Source: Dongia_B sp964406155 (lineage in GTDB: Bacteria > Pseudomonadota > Alphaproteobacteria > Dongiales > Dongiaceae). From it: a stretch of DNA of 64,000 nucleotides. Location: positions 1 through 64,000 of the forward strand of contig CAYOQR010000018.1 of the NCBI GenBank assembly GCA_964406155.1. Reading direction: 5' to 3'. A model generated the notes under the pieces. It was not told the DNA's origin, did not search any database, and worked only from the letters and a program-made list of their open reading frames with translations. Of this stretch, positions 46,209 to 54,659 are shown piece after piece. Each line of letters opens with the position of its first letter. The first letter of the stretch is position 1. The position numbers were made by a program, and so were the translations under genes.

Positions 46209-47942
46209 ATGACACAACGCGTTACCCCGACCACGAGCCCAGGGCTGCCGTTCCGCTGTGGCGATTTTGACACCCTCTGGCAGGCACTTGATTACGCCGC
46301 CAAGGGCGAAGCCGGCTATAATTTTTTCAATGCCAAAGGTGATTTGCAGGAGACCCTGCCCTATCGCGACCTGCGGGAAAAGGCGCGGGATTTCGCCCAG
46401 CGGCTGGTGGCCTTGGGCCTCAGCCAGGGCGACCGTATCATCCTGATCGCCGATACCGATCCGGATTTCATGGTTGCCTTCATGGGCTGCCAATATGCCG
46501 GCGTGCTGCCCGTACCGGTGGCGATCCCGACCAGCCTCGGCGGCAAAGAAGCCTATATCGCCCAGCTCCGCCATCAGATCGAGGGCTGCACGGCCTCGGC
46601 CGCCCTGGCGCCGGAAAGCCTGATCGGCTACCTGCAGCAGGCCGCCGCCGGCCTGTCGCTGAAACTGGTAGGAACGTCGAAGGACTTCTGGGACATCCCG
46701 ACGCAAGGCGCGGATCTGCGGCCGGCCGGCCCTGAGGGCCTCAGCTACCTGCAGTATTCATCCGGCAGCACGCGTTTCCCCAAGGGCATCGAAATTACCC
46801 AGCGCGTCTTCATGGCAAATGCGCGGGCGATCGCCTCGGACGGCCTGCGTGTGGTCGTGGGCGATCGCAGCACGTCCTGGCTGCCGCTCTATCATGACAT
46901 GGGCCTGGTCGGCTTCATGCTCTGCCCCCTGACCACGCAGATGTCGGTCGACTATATCCCGACCCGCGATTTCGCCCGCCGGTCGCTGACCTGGCTGAAG
47001 TTGATTTCGACCTATGGCGGCTCGCTCTCCTATTCGCCGAGCTTCGGCTACGATCTCTGCGTGCGGCGGATGCGCGACGATACGACCACGACCTTCGATC
47101 TCCGTTCCTGGCGGGCCGCCGGTATCGGCGGCGACATGGTCCAGCACGAAACGCTGCGGCGCTTCGCCGAAACGTTCGCGCCACATGGTTTCCGCGACGT
47201 CGCTTTCGTCCCCAGCTACGGCATGGCGGAAACCACCTTGGCGATGAGTTTCGCGCCGCTGGACGAGCGTTATCTGGTGGACTACGTCGATCGCGACGCC
47301 CTCGCCCACGAGAACCGCGCCATGCCGGCCGAGCCGGGCCCGAAGGCCCGTGGTTTCGTTGCTTGCGGCCGAGCCCTGGTCGAGCATGAATTCGCCGTTC
47401 GCGATGCCGCCGGCCAGCCCTGCGCCGAGCGTCAGGTCGGACGCATCTTCTTCCGTGGCCCCAGCGTCATGACGGGCTATTTCCGCCAACCCGAGCTGAC
47501 CAGCGAGGCGCTGACGCCCGATGGCTGGCTTGATACCGGCGATCTCGGCTATTTGCTGAACGGCCAGATCGTCATCACCGGCCGGGCCAAGGACCTGATC
47601 ATCATCGCCGGCCGCAATATCTGGCCGCAGGATCTGGAATGGGCGGCCGAGGAACTGCCGGAATTGCGGCGTGGCGATGTCGGCGCCTTCTCCATCGAGA
47701 ACGGGGAAAGCGAGTCCGTCGTATTGCTGGTCCAATGTCGCCAGACCGATGCCGAGGCCCGGGCGAAGCTCGCCAAGGATATCGCCGCGAAATTGCAGAA
47801 ATCGGCCGGGGTCGAGGCCCATGTCGTCTTGATCCCGCCGCATGGCCTGCCGCAAACCTCGTCCGGCAAACTGAGCCGGGCCCGGGCCAAGGCCAATTAT
47901 CTCAGCGGCGTCTATGCCGCCGACCATCCGGCCAAAGCCTGA
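46209..47942 (+). CDS. acyl-AMP ligase / acyl-ACP synthetase of sphingolipid locus
   Basis: 577 residues of the AMP-binding superfamily, FAAL-like. Motifs: the phosphate loop SSGSTRFPKGIEITQR, SYGMAETTLAMSF, the GWLDTGDLGYLLNGQIVITGR hinge (partly quoted), and a C-terminal SSGKLSRARAK Lys region. It activates a fatty acid and probably loads it on the nearby acyl carrier protein, supplying serine palmitoyltransferase or ceramide synthase. Its stop overlaps the start of the reductase gene (TGATG). The order ligase-reductase-ACP-SPT matches the Caulobacter sphingolipid cluster as I know it. ATG 46209 follows AGGG. Confidence 0.88.
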   Translation: MTQRVTPTTSPGLPFRCGDFDTLWQALDYAAKGEAGYNFFNAKGDLQETLPYRDLREKARDFAQRLVALGLSQGDRIILIADTDPDFMVAFMGCQYAGVLPVPVAIPTSLGGKEAYIAQLRHQIEGCTASAALAPESLIGYLQQAAAGLSLKLVGTSKDFWDIPTQGADLRPAGPEGLSYLQYSSGSTRFPKGIEITQRVFMANARAIASDGLRVVVGDRSTSWLPLYHDMGLVGFMLCPLTTQMSVDYIPTRDFARRSLTWLKLISTYGGSLSYSPSFGYDLCVRRMRDDTTTTFDLRSWRAAGIGGDMVQHETLRRFAETFAPHGFRDVAFVPSYGMAETTLAMSFAPLDERYLVDYVDRDALAHENRAMPAEPGPKARGFVACGRALVEHEFAVRDAAGQPCAERQVGRIFFRGPSVMTGYFRQPELTSEALTPDGWLDTGDLGYLLNGQIVITGRAKDLIIIAGRNIWPQDLEWAAEELPELRRGDVGAFSIENGESESVVLLVQCRQTDAEARAKLAKDIAAKLQKSAGVEAHVVLIPPHGLPQTSSGKLSRARAKANYLSGVYAADHPAKA

Positions 47943-48919
47943 TGGCGGAACAACGGGTCGTCGCCGTCACCGGGGCGACCGGTTTCATCGGCCAGGTTGT
48001 CATCCAATCCCTGGCCGCTGCCGGCATACGACCCCGGCTTCTGGTGCGGCGTTACCCGCAGGGCGCCCTGCCCAGCCGGTTGCCGGTCGAGATAACCCTC
48101 GGCGATCTCTCGGATGAAGCGAGCCTGCGGCGGTTCCTGGCTGGGGCCGATGCCGTCATCCATCTGGCCGGCGCCATCAAGGCGCCGGATGCCGCCGCCT
48201 TCACCGAAGCCAATGCCGGCGGCACCGAGCGCCTGCTGAAGGCGGCTGCGGCCGTCAATCCGACGGCGGCTTTCCTGCAGATCTCCTCCCTAGCGGCCCG
48301 CGAGCCTCAGCTCTCCCCTTATGCCGCCAGCAAACGGGCCGGCGAAGAGCGGGTCAGGGCTCTGGCCGGGGAACGTCCCTGGGCGATCCTGCGTCCCCCC
48401 GCCGTCTACGGTCCCGGCGATCCGGCGACCCTCCCCTTGTTCCAGGCGGCATCCTTAGGATTTGTGCCCTACCCGGCGGCGGCTGGTACCCGGGTCTCCC
48501 TGATACATGTCGCCGACCTGGCGGCGGCCATTCGCTGCCTGACCCTGGCGCTGGCTGACCGGGCGACGGCGCCGCTGGTCTCCGGTATCTGCTTCCAGAT
48601 CGATGACGGTTATCCCAATGGGCACGACTGGACACAGATGCTGGCCGCCCTCTCCGCCGCGACCGGGCGCCGGGTCCGGGCCGTCAGACTGCCGCGCTGG
48701 CTGATGGCGGGCGTTGCCCTCGGCAATGCCTTGAAGGCGCGACTGACCGGGCGCGCCGAGGTGCTGATGCCCCATAAAGTTGCAGAACTTTATCATGCTG
48801 ATTGGGTGGCGACGGGGCCACGTTTGCCGGCGGTTCTGGGCTGGGCGCCTCAATTCGACCTGAAAAGCGGCTTCAGCGACACACTGTCATGGTACCGGCA
48901 TCTTTCTCTTGTCAGGTGA
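47942..48919 (+). CDS. cerR: ceramide reductase-like NAD(P)-dependent epimerase/dehydratase (CerR-like)
   Basis: 325 residues, extended SDR. The cofactor loop GATGFIG occupies residues 11-17; the catalytic pair is Tyr127 and Lys131 (YAASK), preceded by ISSLAA. In Caulobacter the gene in this position, CerR, reduces the ketone of 3-keto-ceramide (or 3-ketosphinganine). Here the sequence begins straight with the Rossmann fold, with no visible signal peptide, so cytoplasmic action is predicted. Start codon overlaps the ligase stop. Function is assigned mainly by gene order. Confidence 0.8.
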   Translation: MAEQRVVAVTGATGFIGQVVIQSLAAAGIRPRLLVRRYPQGALPSRLPVEITLGDLSDEASLRRFLAGADAVIHLAGAIKAPDAAAFTEANAGGTERLLKAAAAVNPTAAFLQISSLAAREPQLSPYAASKRAGEERVRALAGERPWAILRPPAVYGPGDPATLPLFQAASLGFVPYPAAAGTRVSLIHVADLAAAIRCLTLALADRATAPLVSGICFQIDDGYPNGHDWTQMLAALSAATGRRVRAVRLPRWLMAGVALGNALKARLTGRAEVLMPHKVAELYHADWVATGPRLPAVLGWAPQFDLKSGFSDTLSWYRHLSLVR

Positions 48920-49090
48920 AATTTACCAATTAACGCATTGAAACATCACATATGTTACATTCCGAAACAAATTGTCATTTACCCCCCAGGTCGAAATTTA
49001 CGTACAACTCCCTAGCTGATTCGACTGTCGTCGACTCGTGATTAACATATTGGCTAAAGACAAAAATCTGCCTTGGGTGCATCGGGTGAA
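48920..49090. promoter_or_regulatory. AT-rich leader/promoter region before acp-spt
   Basis: 171 bases, markedly more AT-rich than the flanking genes. GAAATTTAC occurs twice (48918-48926, the first copy overlapping the cerR stop codon, and 48993-49001), and a third related TCATTTACC lies between. Suggests a separate promoter for acp-spt with possible operator repeats. No clear -35/-10 pair with consensus spacing could be fixed. Confidence 0.35.
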
Positions 49091-49363
49091 ATGGAAATGG
49101 TAGAGGCTACTCAGCAATTGTCGCTGCAGAGCGTGTTCGGCGAGGTTGCTCAGTTGATGGATCGCTTCCGTAAGGATGGCGCGCCGATCACCATGGATAC
49201 CGATATCGCTCAGGACCTGAATATGGATTCACTGGCCGTCATGGATTTGATGATGGAGCTGGAAGACAAGTTCGACGTCTCGATCCCGCTCAACATGGTT
49301 CCGGAAATCGTCACGGTCGGCCAGCTTGCGCAGACCATCCATGATAGCAAGAAGGGGGCTTGA
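49091..49363 (+). CDS. acyl carrier protein of sphingolipid locus
   Basis: 90 residues. The phosphopantetheine site is Ser47 in DLNMDSLAVMDLMMELEDKF, the classical ACP helix 2 start. The N-terminal 20 residues precede helix 1. It is a dedicated carrier, expected to hold the acyl group used by the adjacent serine palmitoyltransferase. Its stop is two bases before the spt start codon, so the two are translationally linked. ATG 49091 is used; an ATG two codons further on (49097) is equally possible. Confidence 0.9.
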   Translation: MEMVEATQQLSLQSVFGEVAQLMDRFRKDGAPITMDTDIAQDLNMDSLAVMDLMMELEDKFDVSIPLNMVPEIVTVGQLAQTIHDSKKGA

Positions 49364-49365
49364 TC

Positions 49366-50589
49366 ATGGGATTGTTCGATCGCTTCAAGTCGGTGCGGGA
49401 AGCACACGGCGCCTTGAAGGCCTGTGGCGGCGACCCGTTCGGCGTCAAGATGGAGCGTGTGCTCTCGACCACCGAAGCCCTGATTGAGGGCCGGCACACG
49501 ATCCTGTGCGGTACCAACAACTATCTCGGCCTGACCTTCGATGCCGGCAGCGTTGCTGCGGCGCAGCAGGCGATTGCCGATTTCGGTACCGGCACGACCG
49601 GCTCCCGGATCGCCAACGGCTCCTATAGCGGCCATCAGGCGCTGGAGCAGGATCTCGCCGACTTCTACGGCAAGAAGCACTGCATGGTGTTCACCACCGG
49701 CTATCAGGCCAATCTGGGCGCCATCTCCACCCTCGCCGGCCCCAACGATTTCCTGATCATCGATGCCGACAGCCATGCCAGTATCTACGACGCCTGCCGC
49801 CTGGGCAGCGCGACGGTGATCCGCTTCAAGCACAACGACCCGGCCGATCTGGACAAGCGCCTGACCCGCATCGCCAAGGAGCCCGGCAACAAGATCATCG
49901 TCGTCGAAGGCATCTATTCGATGCTGGGCGACCATGCCCCGCTCAAGGAATTCGTCGAGGTCAAGAAGAAGCACGGCGCCTATCTGCTGGTCGACGAGGC
50001 CCATTCGATGGGCGTCATGGGCGCGACCGGCCGCGGCCTGCTGGAGCATGAGGGCGTGGATGACGATGTCGATTTCGTCACCGGCACTTTTTCCAAGAGC
50101 ATGGGCGCGATCGGCGGCTTCCTGATTTCGGACCATCCGGAATTCGACATCCTGCGCGTCGCCTGCCGTCCGTATATGTTCACGGCCTCGCTGCCGCCCT
50201 CCATCATCGCCTCGGTCCGCCAGTCGCTCGCGGCCCTGCGGGCGAAGCCGGAGCTGATGAAGAAGCTGTGGCAGAACGTCGACACGCTGTATGACGGCCT
50301 GCAGGCTGCCGGCTTCAAGCTGGGCTCGCAAAAGGGCCCGGTGGTGGCGGTGCATCTGACCGACCCGGTCCGCGCCGGTGTCGCTTGGCATGCCCTGCTG
50401 CAGCGTGGCGTCTATGTCAATCTGGCGCTGCCACCGGCAACGCCCAGCGGAACCGCCCTGCTGCGCTGCTCGGTCTGCGCCGCGCATAGCACGGAACAGC
50501 TCCAGCGCGTCGTTGCCGCTCTGACGGAAGTGGGCGAAGAGTTTGGCCTGCTGCCGCAACCGGCCCTGCGGGTTGCCGCCGCCGAATAA
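49366..50589 (+). CDS. spt: serine palmitoyltransferase
   Basis: 407 residues of the alpha-oxoamine synthase family. PLP residues: Lys244 in GTFSKSMGAIGG forms the Schiff base, DEAHS (Asp210, His213) and DSHAS (His137) bind the ring. GTGTTGSR and the GSYSGH substrate loop are typical. The family includes KBL, AONS and ALAS; the ACP, ligase, reductase and kinase neighbours point to serine palmitoyltransferase, which condenses serine with an acyl-ACP/CoA to 3-ketosphinganine in the cytoplasm. AAGGGGG lies before ATG 49366. A strong terminator follows. Confidence 0.9.
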   Translation: MGLFDRFKSVREAHGALKACGGDPFGVKMERVLSTTEALIEGRHTILCGTNNYLGLTFDAGSVAAAQQAIADFGTGTTGSRIANGSYSGHQALEQDLADFYGKKHCMVFTTGYQANLGAISTLAGPNDFLIIDADSHASIYDACRLGSATVIRFKHNDPADLDKRLTRIAKEPGNKIIVVEGIYSMLGDHAPLKEFVEVKKKHGAYLLVDEAHSMGVMGATGRGLLEHEGVDDDVDFVTGTFSKSMGAIGGFLISDHPEFDILRVACRPYMFTASLPPSIIASVRQSLAALRAKPELMKKLWQNVDTLYDGLQAAGFKLGSQKGPVVAVHLTDPVRAGVAWHALLQRGVYVNLALPPATPSGTALLRCSVCAAHSTEQLQRVVAALTEVGEEFGLLPQPALRVAAAE

Positions 50590-50611
50590 GGCGACGGAAG
50601 AAGCGAAAACG

Positions 50612-50638
50612 AAAAGCCGGCCCCAGGGGCCGGCTTTT
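50612..50638. terminator. bidirectional intrinsic terminator after spt
   Basis: Perfect 13-base stem AAAAGCCGGCCCC / GGGGCCGGCTTTT around a single central A, so in practice a tight hairpin with U-runs on both strands. It lies 22 bases after spt and 19 before the stop of the convergent DinB gene, so it serves both. Confidence 0.9.
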
Positions 50639-50657
50639 CTGTTTCGTGCATCCCGTT

Positions 50658-51221
50658 TCAGAGGCCGCGCCAGATCTCCTCTTCCCGCCAGCCCAAAGCG
50701 GCGAAATCGGCCTGGCGGAAATGCGCGTCATCGGCCGGAAAAAACTCATCCAGTTGCGGTGGCCGGATGTGCGTTCCGGCGAGCATGGCATGGGCCTGGC
50801 CGCGATGATGCACCTGATGCTCGAAGAGATGCAGCAGCAGGCGGTCGTTCCGTTCCACCTGGACATGATCGGCACGGATCATGCGGCTTTCGCGCGCGAG
50901 GCCGGCGCCGTCCAGCCCGTCGCAAAAGGAGATCAGGCGCTGATCCACGGCCTGTTGCGCCGGCATGAGCGCCGCCATCGTCTGGCAGGGGATCGGATCG
51001 GCCCAGGCCGCCGGCCCCAAGGTGCCGCCTTCCATGGCATCGACATAGTACCAGTCGACGACCAGGATATGATTGAGCGTGGCCGCAAGGCTCGGGAAGA
51101 AACTGGTGCGGGTGGCGGTGAATTCCGCGTCGGTGAGCCCGGCGCAGGCGCTCAGCAGACGGTAATTCGCCCAGGCATTGTTCCGCGCCATGGCATGGAA
51201 ATAGACGGCCGGATCGGTCAT
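50658..51221 (-). CDS. DinB family protein
   Basis: 187 residues forming a four-helix bundle of the DinB/YfiT superfamily. The metal-binding histidines are His49-type in LNHILVVDWYYVDAM and the pair in LFEHQVHHRGQAH. Bacterial members are thiol-S-transferases or unknown. ATG 51221 has GAGG/GAGGG sites upstream; the frame reaches 51419 but runs into low-complexity Arg/Pro. It lies between the sphingolipid core and the lipid-kinase operon, 77 bases downstream of the latter. Its role there is unclear and may be incidental. Confidence 0.85.
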   Translation of the reverse strand: MTDPAVYFHAMARNNAWANYRLLSACAGLTDAEFTATRTSFFPSLAATLNHILVVDWYYVDAMEGGTLGPAAWADPIPCQTMAALMPAQQAVDQRLISFCDGLDGAGLARESRMIRADHVQVERNDRLLLHLFEHQVHHRGQAHAMLAGTHIRPPQLDEFFPADDAHFRQADFAALGWREEEIWRGL

Positions 51222-51298
51222 GCCCTCGCCTCCCCCTCTTCTCTTCCACGCCCGAAACCTCGAGCGCTCCGAAACCTCGAACGCTCCCGGGCGGCAGG

Positions 51299-52240
51299 TT
51301 AGCGGAAGGCGCCGAGACGGTACAGGCGCCAGACCAATTGGGGCGCCGCCAGCAGCGGATGACGGCGCTGCCAGTCCGTAACATCGATACTGACACCGCT
51401 GTGACGCCTGATCTTCCACAGCACGTAATCGAGCCCGCCGGAGAAGGTGAAGGCAGCCTTGAACAGCCGCGCCACATTGAGGAACTTGCCGACCCGGCGG
51501 CGATGCGCCCAGGAGTAACCCGGTGCGGCGGTGGATTTAAGCGCCGCCAACGCCAGCGGCGTCACCGCCTCGTAGCGTGCCCGGTCGTTGTCGTAGATAT
51601 GCTGGGCGCGGTCCGTACTCTCCGGCCGTAATTCGGCCTGATAGGTGGCACGGAAGGCGGCAATCCACAGCGCCATGGGATCGGACGTCTCCGGCATCTG
51701 CGGGCGGATGGCGCCCAGCATGGTCAGGACCGCTTCTGCGCAAGCCTCGGCGGCCGCCTGGCCGGCCGCGGCATCGCGTTGCCAGATCAGGCGCGCGGGC
51801 TGGCAGAACCGCGCCCAGAGCGAGACATTGGCGGTAGCGGCGCTGGTGCCCTGGCGGAACTGGGCGAGGCTGATGACGGCGTATTTCGTGCGCAGCACGC
51901 TGCCGCGAAACGGCAGCTCCAGATAGAAGACATTGGGCGGCAGGAGCCGGTTCGCGCAAGCCATCCAGGTTTTGTCATAGGCGGCGCGGTAGTCGTCCAC
52001 CAGGACATAGAAATCGAGCAGCGAATCCGCGAGCTGCGTTTCCGGCTGGCGCAGGCAGGAACCGTAGAACAGCACAGCCACCGCCGCCGATCCATGCTGG
52101 TGGCGGGCAGCCTCCGCCATCGCCTGCGCCGCTTCGGCGACCGGCTGGGCCAGCTCCCTGGCGATGAAATCGACCAACTGTCCGCGCGGATCCCGCATCC
52201 CTGTGCCGGTACCCCTGTCGGTGGCGCCTTCCCCAGACAT
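51299..52240 (-). CDS. Tam41-like cytidylyltransferase (candidate CDP-ceramide synthase)
   Basis: 313 residues. I place it in or near the Tam41/MMP37 nucleotidyltransferase group. The features are a GS-loop (VAVLFYGSCLRQ), an aspartate strand (SLLDFYVLVDD), PPNVFYLELPF, then RTKYAVISLAQF and ARFCQPARLIWQ, which mirror Tam41's KYGVVS and RLQKPV segments. Tam41 makes CDP-diacylglycerol in mitochondria. It lies nine bases downstream of the lipid kinase and after a CDP-alcohol phosphotransferase, next to spt, so CDP-ceramide from ceramide-1-phosphate is the attractive substrate. The similarity is modest and needs a profile search. Confidence 0.65.
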   Translation of the reverse strand: MSGEGATDRGTGTGMRDPRGQLVDFIARELAQPVAEAAQAMAEAARHQHGSAAVAVLFYGSCLRQPETQLADSLLDFYVLVDDYRAAYDKTWMACANRLLPPNVFYLELPFRGSVLRTKYAVISLAQFRQGTSAATANVSLWARFCQPARLIWQRDAAAGQAAAEACAEAVLTMLGAIRPQMPETSDPMALWIAAFRATYQAELRPESTDRAQHIYDNDRARYEAVTPLALAALKSTAAPGYSWAHRRRVGKFLNVARLFKAAFTFSGGLDYVLWKIRRHSGVSIDVTDWQRRHPLLAAPQLVWRLYRLGAFR

Positions 52241-52249
52241 AGCGCCGAC

Positions 52250-53209
52250 TCAGAAGCGATGGAAGCGGATCACCGGTCCGGCGGAAATCCGTACGCCCTC
52301 AACCGGGTCCGGCATGAACAGCTCGCCGTCCATCACGAAGGGCGTGCGCAGGGTCAGATAGAGATCGTCCAGCGAACCGCTCTGATATCCCATGGTATCC
52401 ATCCAGGGACGCGGCCGGCCGAAGACCACGGGCAGGATCGCCCGGCACAGGCGCGCGGGCGGATGATCGACCAGGGTGTATCTGACCGGCTTGCTGCAAT
52501 CGCCCCAGAACGGCATCACGCCGGGCAGCAGGCGATGCAGTGTCGTCAGCAGCACCAGGAAGATCTCGCGTTCCTGGGCGGTGCTTTCGGTCCTACCGAC
52601 CTTCAGCCGCTCGCCGGTGAAGCCGGAACGCGGTCCCGGGCCGTGCCGCAGCAGGCGCAGGAAAGACAGCAGGATGGTTATATTCGCTGCCAGGGCCTGG
52701 CGCATCCCGACCTTGTGCACCTTTTGCCGGCTGAGCATGGTGCCCTGATAGAAGGCTACCGCACCGGCGAGGAAGCCGTAGGTCTTGCTCTTGCCGCCGT
52801 CGAAGCTGACACCGATCAGGGACCGGTCCAGGGAGGTGCCGGGATCGCCCGCCTTGATCCGCTCGATCACCCGCTGCAGTGCCTGCGCCGGTTTGCCGCG
52901 TACGCCGACATCCATGGCGATGACATTGGTCATGCCGCTGGGGATCAGGCTGAGCGCCGGCATGGTGGCGAAGGGTCGCTCCTTCACCAGACAATTGATC
53001 GCCGCCTGAACCGTGCCGTCGCCCCCGCTGATGACCAGATGGGTGATATTCTCCGCCGCCATCTTCTGCAGCGCCGTAGACAGCTCGCCGATCTCGTGGA
53101 ACAGCAGATGCTTTACGTCGGCGTGCCGCGCCAGGACCTCGTTGATGCCTTGCATCGAGGTCTTGTTTCTGGTGCTTCTGGCATTACTGAGAATACCGAT
53201 CCGGGTCAT
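52250..53209 (-). CDS. lipid kinase, diacylglycerol/ceramide kinase family
   Basis: 319 residues with the DAGK catalytic core: VISGGDGTVQAAINCL (nucleotide loop) and LIPSGMTNVIAMDVG (the family's PxGTxND variant). The C-terminal half is the beta-rich DAGK cap domain (TPFVMDGELFMPDP). In Caulobacter a DAGK-like enzyme beside spt is a ceramide kinase, so phosphorylation of ceramide is inferred here. The first motif is SNARSTRNK rather than the usual NPxSG. Its ATG overlaps the stop of the upstream gene (ATGA), and it is followed by the Tam41-like gene. Confidence 0.82.
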   Translation of the reverse strand: MTRIGILSNARSTRNKTSMQGINEVLARHADVKHLLFHEIGELSTALQKMAAENITHLVISGGDGTVQAAINCLVKERPFATMPALSLIPSGMTNVIAMDVGVRGKPAQALQRVIERIKAGDPGTSLDRSLIGVSFDGGKSKTYGFLAGAVAFYQGTMLSRQKVHKVGMRQALAANITILLSFLRLLRHGPGPRSGFTGERLKVGRTESTAQEREIFLVLLTTLHRLLPGVMPFWGDCSKPVRYTLVDHPPARLCRAILPVVFGRPRPWMDTMGYQSGSLDDLYLTLRTPFVMDGELFMPDPVEGVRISAGPVIRFHRF

Positions 53210-54405
53210 CGCACACGCGATCCGCTGGGAGTGCCTGCTTCGATCGGTTCGGTGAGCCAGGAATAAGGCCGTTGCCCCATCAGGCGCTGCCAGCCCGCGA
53301 GCACGATCCGCCAGCAATGGAACACGAAGGAGAGGATCGTCCAGGCGGCGACGGCAAGGAAGCCCTCGGCCGGTTTGCCGGCCAGTGCGGCAACAGTGAG
53401 GATCAGCAGATTCGGATTGCGCCGCGCGGTGATCAGGCGGAACCAGGAATCGATCGGCCGCCAGGTATGGATCTCGATACGGTAGAGCCAGATGAACAGG
53501 CCCTCCTGGGCACGTCCCAGCACATAGCCGGCGAGGATGATCCACAGCGCCAACGTCTGCATCGCGCCCATCGCCGAGCCGCCCATCTCGCCGCCCTGGC
53601 CGATATACCAGGCGTAGTACCAGAAGGGCGGATGGATGAGGTCGATGCCGTGATCGAAGACATCGCCGAATTTCGTCGAGGTCAGCGTCACCCGGGCGAG
53701 CTTGCCGTCCACCGTATCGAGGAAGCACATCATCCAGGCGGCGGCGAGACCGGCGACGAACTGGCCATGCCAGAACAGCCACATCGCCAGGATCACACAG
53801 AGAAAGCTGACCGACGTCACCGTGTTCGGGCTGATACCCCGCTTGGCGCACCAGCGGGTCACGGCCATCGCCGGCACCGGCCAGACATATTTGGTGACGA
53901 GATCGGTGACGCCCTTATAGGCGCCGTGGAACATGCGGTGCTCGATCGCCGGGACGGCAGCCTCGGTCAGTTCCAGCACATAGGGCCGGGCGCGCTTGCG
54001 CAGGGCATGATTATAGGTGCTGGCCAGTTCGGCCGGGTCGGCCACCCCGATCAGCCCCACCGGCAAGACCCCGATCGATATCGAGCTGCGCCGCAGCAGC
54101 GCCGTGGCGGCCGCGAGATCGCCCCCACGGGTGATATAGGCCGCGACCGGCTTACCGGCTTCGGAGACCAGGACGAAACCGGGATTGCGCACCAGGGCGC
54201 GGATGACGCTTTCCTCATAGACGTGATCGGCCCGGATCAGCAGGCAAGCTTCCTGGATCGGCTCTCCCGCCGGGGCCGAACCGGCTTCCCGGGTGATCCC
54301 GGTCCGCCGCAGCGCCCGCCGCAACCGTTCCTGACTGTCGATGCCCCAAAGTGCCACGGGACTGGCATCGATCAGGAGGTAAGATGGCTGTTCGTCAGTG
54401 GTCAC
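53206..54405 (-). CDS. CDP-alcohol phosphatidyltransferase with N-terminal extension (copy 1)
   Basis: 399 residues. Residues ~1-165 resemble a worn nucleotidyltransferase (LLIRADHVYEESVIRALV, GLIGVADPAELASTYNHAL) without the LAxGxGxR loop. The C-terminal membrane domain has the complete CDP-OH-P motif DGKLARVTLTSTKFGDVFDHGID, of which DGxxAR...G...D...D is diagnostic, followed by LIHPPFWYYAW. It transfers a phospho-alcohol between a CDP partner and an alcohol at the inner membrane. First gene of a CDP-AP-kinase-Tam41 operon. GTG 54405 is chosen; the frame reaches 54636. Confidence 0.85.
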   Translation of the reverse strand: MTTDEQPSYLLIDASPVALWGIDSQERLRRALRRTGITREAGSAPAGEPIQEACLLIRADHVYEESVIRALVRNPGFVLVSEAGKPVAAYITRGGDLAAATALLRRSSISIGVLPVGLIGVADPAELASTYNHALRKRARPYVLELTEAAVPAIEHRMFHGAYKGVTDLVTKYVWPVPAMAVTRWCAKRGISPNTVTSVSFLCVILAMWLFWHGQFVAGLAAAWMMCFLDTVDGKLARVTLTSTKFGDVFDHGIDLIHPPFWYYAWYIGQGGEMGGSAMGAMQTLALWIILAGYVLGRAQEGLFIWLYRIEIHTWRPIDSWFRLITARRNPNLLILTVAALAGKPAEGFLAVAAWTILSFVFHCWRIVLAGWQRLMGQRPYSWLTEPIEAGTPSGSRVR

Positions 54406-54659
54406 GGTCCGGAATCTTCTGTCGTTAAGCTTGCGGCAGGGCAGAAATAACCGTCGGGCGCGGAGCCGTCTATGAGAATTCGGTTCCAGTTTCAGATGCG
54501 GGCGAATCTCGCCGGCATTCCCGCCCCTTCCCGTTTGGCCCCGCCTTGTTTGGCCGGTATTCTTGCGGCGGGTTTGCAACCGCACATTGTCTGGTCGGCA
54601 AGGCTTGACGTCCTCAGTATTTAACGACAGAAACACAGCCTGGAACCAAGGTTCGGCAA

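Noticed and set aside
54605..54635. TTGACG before the metallophosphoesterase as a -35 box
   Set aside because: No acceptable -10 hexamer at 16-18 bases; TATTTA is only eight bases away.
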